Origin: Gammaproteobacteria bacterium
GTDB taxonomy: Bacteria > Pseudomonadota > Gammaproteobacteria > Cardiobacteriales > Wohlfahrtiimonadaceae
DNA length: 7,854 bases
Direction of reading: 5' to 3'
NCBI GenBank assembly: GCA_003864535.1
Contig: BHEQ01000087.1
Span: 1 to 7,854, forward strand
The position numbers were made by a program, and so were the translations under genes. How positions within the stretch are numbered: the first letter of the stretch is position 1; each line of letters begins with the position of its first letter. The notes under the pieces are model-generated. The model was not told the DNA's origin, searched no databases, and saw only the letters and a list, made by a program, of their open reading frames with translations. Below, piece by piece: positions 5,490 to 7,854 of the stretch.

Positions 5490-7034
5490 ATGAAAAAAAA
5501 TAATGATTTGCAAAGTGCAAACTTTAAGCGCAGAACTTTTTTGAAAGGGGCCGCGTTAAGTGCTGCCGCAATTATAACGGGTAAAAGCTTTGCTCAAATG
5601 CATGATATGCACAATATGGATCATGGCAGCATGGATCATGGAGATGGAAATGCGACGGCGCAAGCTGACACTAAAAAAATGCGCATGATTGATGGGCAGC
5701 TGTTTCCAGAGGCAAAATTTCCGCAAGATCAAGCCTTGCCTGCGTTAAATTCACTTAAAAATCAATCAACAGTTTCAGGACAGTTTGTTGCGCATCTGCA
5801 AGCAAAGCCTGCATCAGTTGAGCTTGTTCCTGATTTAAAGACAATCTTTTGGGCATATAATGGACAAGTGCCAGGCCCATTAATTGAAGTATATGAAGGC
5901 GATACTTTAACTATTACTTTTCAAAATGATCTACCTCAAGCAAGTACGATTCATTGGCACGGTTTACCAGTTCCGCCTGATCAAGATGGCAACCCTCAAG
6001 ATGAGGTTAAATCAGGTCAATCAAGAGTTTATACCTTTACCTTGCCGCAGGGCTGCGCGGGGACATATTGGTATCATCCCCATGGGCATGAAACAGTTGC
6101 AGAGCAAGCATTTAGAGGATTGGCGGGCGCATTAATTGTACGCGCAAAACAAGATCCTTTAGCGCATATTCCTGAGCAAAACTGGTTAATCTCGGATTTA
6201 AAGCTCGATGAACAAGGACAGATTGCCGATAATACGATGATAGATTGGATGAACGGGCGTGAAGGTCAGTTTGTCTTGATCAATGGCGCGTATAAGCCTC
6301 AAATTAATTTAGATCAAGCTACGCGTGTTCGAGTTTGGAATGCCTGTTCTGGGCGTTATTTAAAATTAGCACTCGCGGATGCAACCGTTTACTTGATCGG
6401 TACTGACGGCGGTTTGCTTGAAGAGATAGTTGAAATTGAAGATTTATTGCTTACGCCTGGAGAGCGCGCGCAGCTATTGATCATACCGAAAAAAACAGGT
6501 TCAGTTTATTTACAATCATTAGCTTATGATCGAGGAAAAATGGGACCAGTTGGTGTTGAACCGACGCGTAATTTAGCTAAGGTTAATTTAAAACTATCAA
6601 CAATGCCTACTATTCCTACAAAACTCCGTGACTTGCCAAAATATGCAAACGCAAAATCAATTAAGAAATTGGAATATACAGAAACCATGGAGATGGGTTC
6701 TGGGATGAATTTCTTTATTAATGGGAAGCAGCATGATATGGCGCGTGTAGATTTAACGAGCAAGGTCGGCGAATTAGAAGAGTGGATTATTTTTAATAAC
6801 TCACATATGGATCATAATTTCCATATCCATGGTGAGCAATTTAAAGTAATTGATTTTGAGCTTAATGGGAAGCTTAGTGTGCCTATTGCAGCTTTAAAAG
6901 ATACGGTTAATCTTAAACCATATGAAACAGTGCGTCTGCATATTTTGCAAACACATAAAGGTTTAAGAATGTACCATTGTCATATTTTAGAGCATGAAAC
7001 ACTTGGTATGATGGGGCAATTAGAAGTAATATAG
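5490..7034 (+). CDS. Tat-exported multicopper oxidase (CueO/copper-tolerance type)
   Basis: Three-domain periplasmic multicopper oxidase of 514 residues, close to CueO's 516, likely oxidising Cu(I) and/or phenolic substrates while reducing O2 to water. The Tat signal has RRTFLKG (14-20), then an Ala-rich core, with probable cleavage after SFA at residue 35. All copper-binding blocks are present: HWHG (155-158), HPHGH (196-200), HNFHIHG (442-448) and HCHILEHETLGMM (496-508). Cys497, His442 and His502 are the expected type-1 ligands, with Met507 axial. Right after the signal comes a Met/His-rich stretch (37-50) with four Met and four His that may collect copper. There is no long Met-rich insertion before the last domain such as CueO has. 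AAGGA lies 7 nt before the ATG, and eight A residues follow the start codon. Physiological substrate and the choice between CueO, CopA and laccase names cannot be settled here. Confidence 0.94.
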   Translation: MKKNNDLQSANFKRRTFLKGAALSAAAIITGKSFAQMHDMHNMDHGSMDHGDGNATAQADTKKMRMIDGQLFPEAKFPQDQALPALNSLKNQSTVSGQFVAHLQAKPASVELVPDLKTIFWAYNGQVPGPLIEVYEGDTLTITFQNDLPQASTIHWHGLPVPPDQDGNPQDEVKSGQSRVYTFTLPQGCAGTYWYHPHGHETVAEQAFRGLAGALIVRAKQDPLAHIPEQNWLISDLKLDEQGQIADNTMIDWMNGREGQFVLINGAYKPQINLDQATRVRVWNACSGRYLKLALADATVYLIGTDGGLLEEIVEIEDLLLTPGERAQLLIIPKKTGSVYLQSLAYDRGKMGPVGVEPTRNLAKVNLKLSTMPTIPTKLRDLPKYANAKSIKKLEYTETMEMGSGMNFFINGKQHDMARVDLTSKVGELEEWIIFNNSHMDHNFHIHGEQFKVIDFELNGKLSVPIAALKDTVNLKPYETVRLHILQTHKGLRMYHCHILEHETLGMMGQLEVI

Positions 7035-7082
7035 GTGCCCCCAACACCATTAAGTTAAGGATTTGAAAAGTATCTGAAAAGT

Positions 7083-7139
7083 ACCCCTCCCAAGCTCCAC
7101 TTTAAAGGGCTGGAGCGGTAAAGTCCCCTGATAAGGGGT
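7083..7139 (+). other. Structured, locally G+C-richer block with competing base pairings
   Basis: Four perfect pairings can be drawn in this spacer. ACCCCT (7083-7088) pairs with AGGGGT (7134-7139). GCTCCA (7094-7099) pairs with TGGAGC (7111-7116). ACTTTA (7099-7104) pairs with TAAAGT (7119-7124). CCCCT (7125-7129) pairs with AGGGG (7134-7138). The first excludes the last, and the middle two interleave. This could be a leader RNA, a small RNA, a complex terminator, or a dispersed repeat. A direct repeat of TGAAAAGTA (7064-7072 and 7075-7083) leads into it. Confidence 0.45.
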
Positions 7140-7162
7140 TTATAGAGTTTAATTTTTTATTT
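7125..7162 (+). terminator. Probable intrinsic terminator after the multicopper oxidase
   Basis: CCCCT (7125-7129) and AGGGG (7134-7138) form a 5-bp stem with a GATA tetraloop, followed by a T-rich tail that includes TTTTTT at 7153-7158. The stem is short and the T-run is not immediately adjacent, so efficiency is uncertain. Confidence 0.5.
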
Positions 7163-7189
7163 TGTGTGACTACACTTCAAAGCTATAAA
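7162..7189 (+). promoter_or_regulatory. Possible dsbA promoter overlapping the repeats
   Basis: TTGTGT (7162-7167) and TATAAA (7184-7189) are 16 nt apart, a workable sigma70-like pair. The TATAAA is formed at a repeat junction and recurs at 7192-7197. The match to consensus is modest, so this is a candidate only. Confidence 0.3.
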
Positions 7190-7210
7190 GCTATAAAGCT
7201 ATGTAGTCAC
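7166..7210 (+). repeat. 9-bp inverted repeat enclosing three tandem 8-bp repeats, upstream of dsbA
   Basis: GTGACTACA (7166-7174) is the exact reverse complement of TGTAGTCAC (7202-7210). Between them lie three perfect tandem copies of AAAGCTAT (7179-7186, 7187-7194, 7195-7202), the last sharing one base with the right arm. A T-rich stretch (TATTTTTAG) follows. It may be a terminator with a large loop, a regulator binding array, or a slippage-prone promoter element. Confidence 0.8.
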
Positions 7211-7240
7211 TATTTTTAGTATATTTAAAGAGGTTTATCA

Positions 7241-7854
7241 ATGAAACAAGAGTTAATGAGTATCGTTTTAGGAACTAGTTTAGCCTTCTCATCCATATTT
7301 GGAATTGCCAATGCACAAATTGTAGAGGGTCGTGATTATAAAAAACTGAGCGTTACCGCAGATAGAGTTGCACCTGATAATGGTAAAATAGAAATAGTAG
7401 AGTTATTTTCATATACCTGTGGTTTTTGTTATCAGTTTGAACCTGTGATTTCCAATTGGATTAAATCAAAAGATGACCGTATTGAGTTTGTTAAAATGGC
7501 AATGCCTGGCGAACGTATCTGGGGCTTTTTTGCGCAAGTATACTATACCCTTGAAACAATGAAGGAATTAGAAAAAGGGCACATAGCAGCTTTTGAAGCA
7601 GTCCACGTAAAACACATCAGAATGCAAACTAAAGAGCAAGCGGCTGAATATTTTTCTAATTATAATATTAATCAAAATGATTTTATTAAAACATGGGATT
7701 CATTCCCTGTAAGAATGAAAATGGGAAGGGCAGAGAATATTGTTAAAGAACAGTATAAACTATCGCACACTCCTGTTTTAATTGTGAATGGTCAATATAT
7801 GGTTGATTCTGCAACAGCAGGCGGTTATGACAAGACTAAATCACCTTATGAAAA
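7241..7854 (+). CDS. dsbA: Periplasmic thiol:disulfide oxidoreductase DsbA (3' partial)
   Basis: DsbA introduces disulfide bonds into exported proteins and is reoxidised by DsbB. The frame is open to the window end, giving 204 whole codons; DsbA proteins are usually 205-215 residues, so only a few are missing. The signal peptide ends at ANA (residue 25). The thioredoxin-like active site is CGFC (60-63) in FSYTCGFCYQFEP, where E. coli has CPHC. The cis-proline loop is HTPVLIVNG with Pro178. The helical insertion lies between them. The ATG has AAAGAGG 7 nt upstream. It follows the oxidase by 206 nt with a probable terminator between, so it likely has its own promoter. DsbA commonly sits beside cytochrome c4, which supports the assignment. 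The CGFC dipeptide would be expected to alter redox potential, but the effect cannot be read from sequence. Confidence 0.92.
   Translation, partial: MKQELMSIVLGTSLAFSSIFGIANAQIVEGRDYKKLSVTADRVAPDNGKIEIVELFSYTCGFCYQFEPVISNWIKSKDDRIEFVKMAMPGERIWGFFAQVYYTLETMKELEKGHIAAFEAVHVKHIRMQTKEQAAEYFSNYNINQNDFIKTWDSFPVRMKMGRAENIVKEQYKLSHTPVLIVNGQYMVDSATAGGYDKTKSPYE

Noticed and set aside
5493..5500. A8 run after the oxidase start codon as a slippage switch
   Set aside because: Runs of A coding for lysines after ATG are common in A+T-rich genomes and signal peptides; nothing else supports a switch.
5926..6135. Plus-strand 69-codon frame inside the oxidase gene
   Set aside because: It overlaps the HWHG and HPHGH copper sites in another frame, so it is a shadow of the oxidase.
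6524..6763. Minus-strand 79-codon frame inside the oxidase gene
   Set aside because: Antisense shadow with no start signal or recognisable domain.
7034..7060. GGTG-CCCCCAA-CACC hairpin and following ATTAAGTTAAGG as an insertion-sequence end
   Set aside because: The sequence looked faintly like a transposon terminus, but there is no matching inverted end, target duplication or transposase in the window, and the stem is only 4 bp.

Overview
The window is compact, A+T-rich DNA (G+C looks like the high thirties in percent; estimated by eye, not computed) with every gene on the + strand. The gene set is an ubiquinol:cytochrome c reductase operon leading into sspA, then a dihaem cytochrome c4 and a DsbA. 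This points to a respiring, low-GC Gammaproteobacterium or possibly Betaproteobacterium. A genus cannot be named from the sequence alone.

Positions 1-4182 form one closely packed block. It holds petA (Rieske protein, 5' end outside the window), petB (cytochrome b), petC (cytochrome c1), sspA (RNA-polymerase-associated regulator) and an ilvE-type branched-chain aminotransferase. The genes overlap by 8 nt and 4 nt, then are separated by 30 nt and 1 nt, so co-transcription is likely. The usual partner sspB is absent after sspA; the aminotransferase takes its place. Cytochrome b carries a PVWY form of the Qo-site PEWY motif. SspA carries PYP where E. coli has the functionally important PHP.

An A+T-rich spacer (4183-4317) with a perfect 15-bp palindrome, a hairpin and two TATAAT boxes separates this block from a second, exported group. 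That group is cytochrome c4, a small secreted Cys/His-rich protein of unknown function, and a Tat-exported multicopper oxidase of the CueO/copper-tolerance type. After a structured 206-nt spacer comes dsbA, whose last few codons lie beyond the window. Cytochrome c4 and DsbA are often neighbours in related bacteria, so the small protein and the oxidase look like a copper-handling pair placed between them.

Functionally, the first half moves electrons from quinol through cytochrome bc1 to periplasmic c-type cytochromes, of which cytochrome c4 is a plausible carrier to a terminal oxidase. The second half makes periplasmic proteins for copper oxidation or detoxification and disulfide formation. 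The least explained sequence is non-coding: competing RNA pairings at 7083-7139, and a 9-bp inverted repeat enclosing three tandem 8-bp repeats at 7166-7210, just ahead of dsbA. I see no tRNA, rRNA, CRISPR array or recognisable insertion sequence, and no convincing new multi-gene system.
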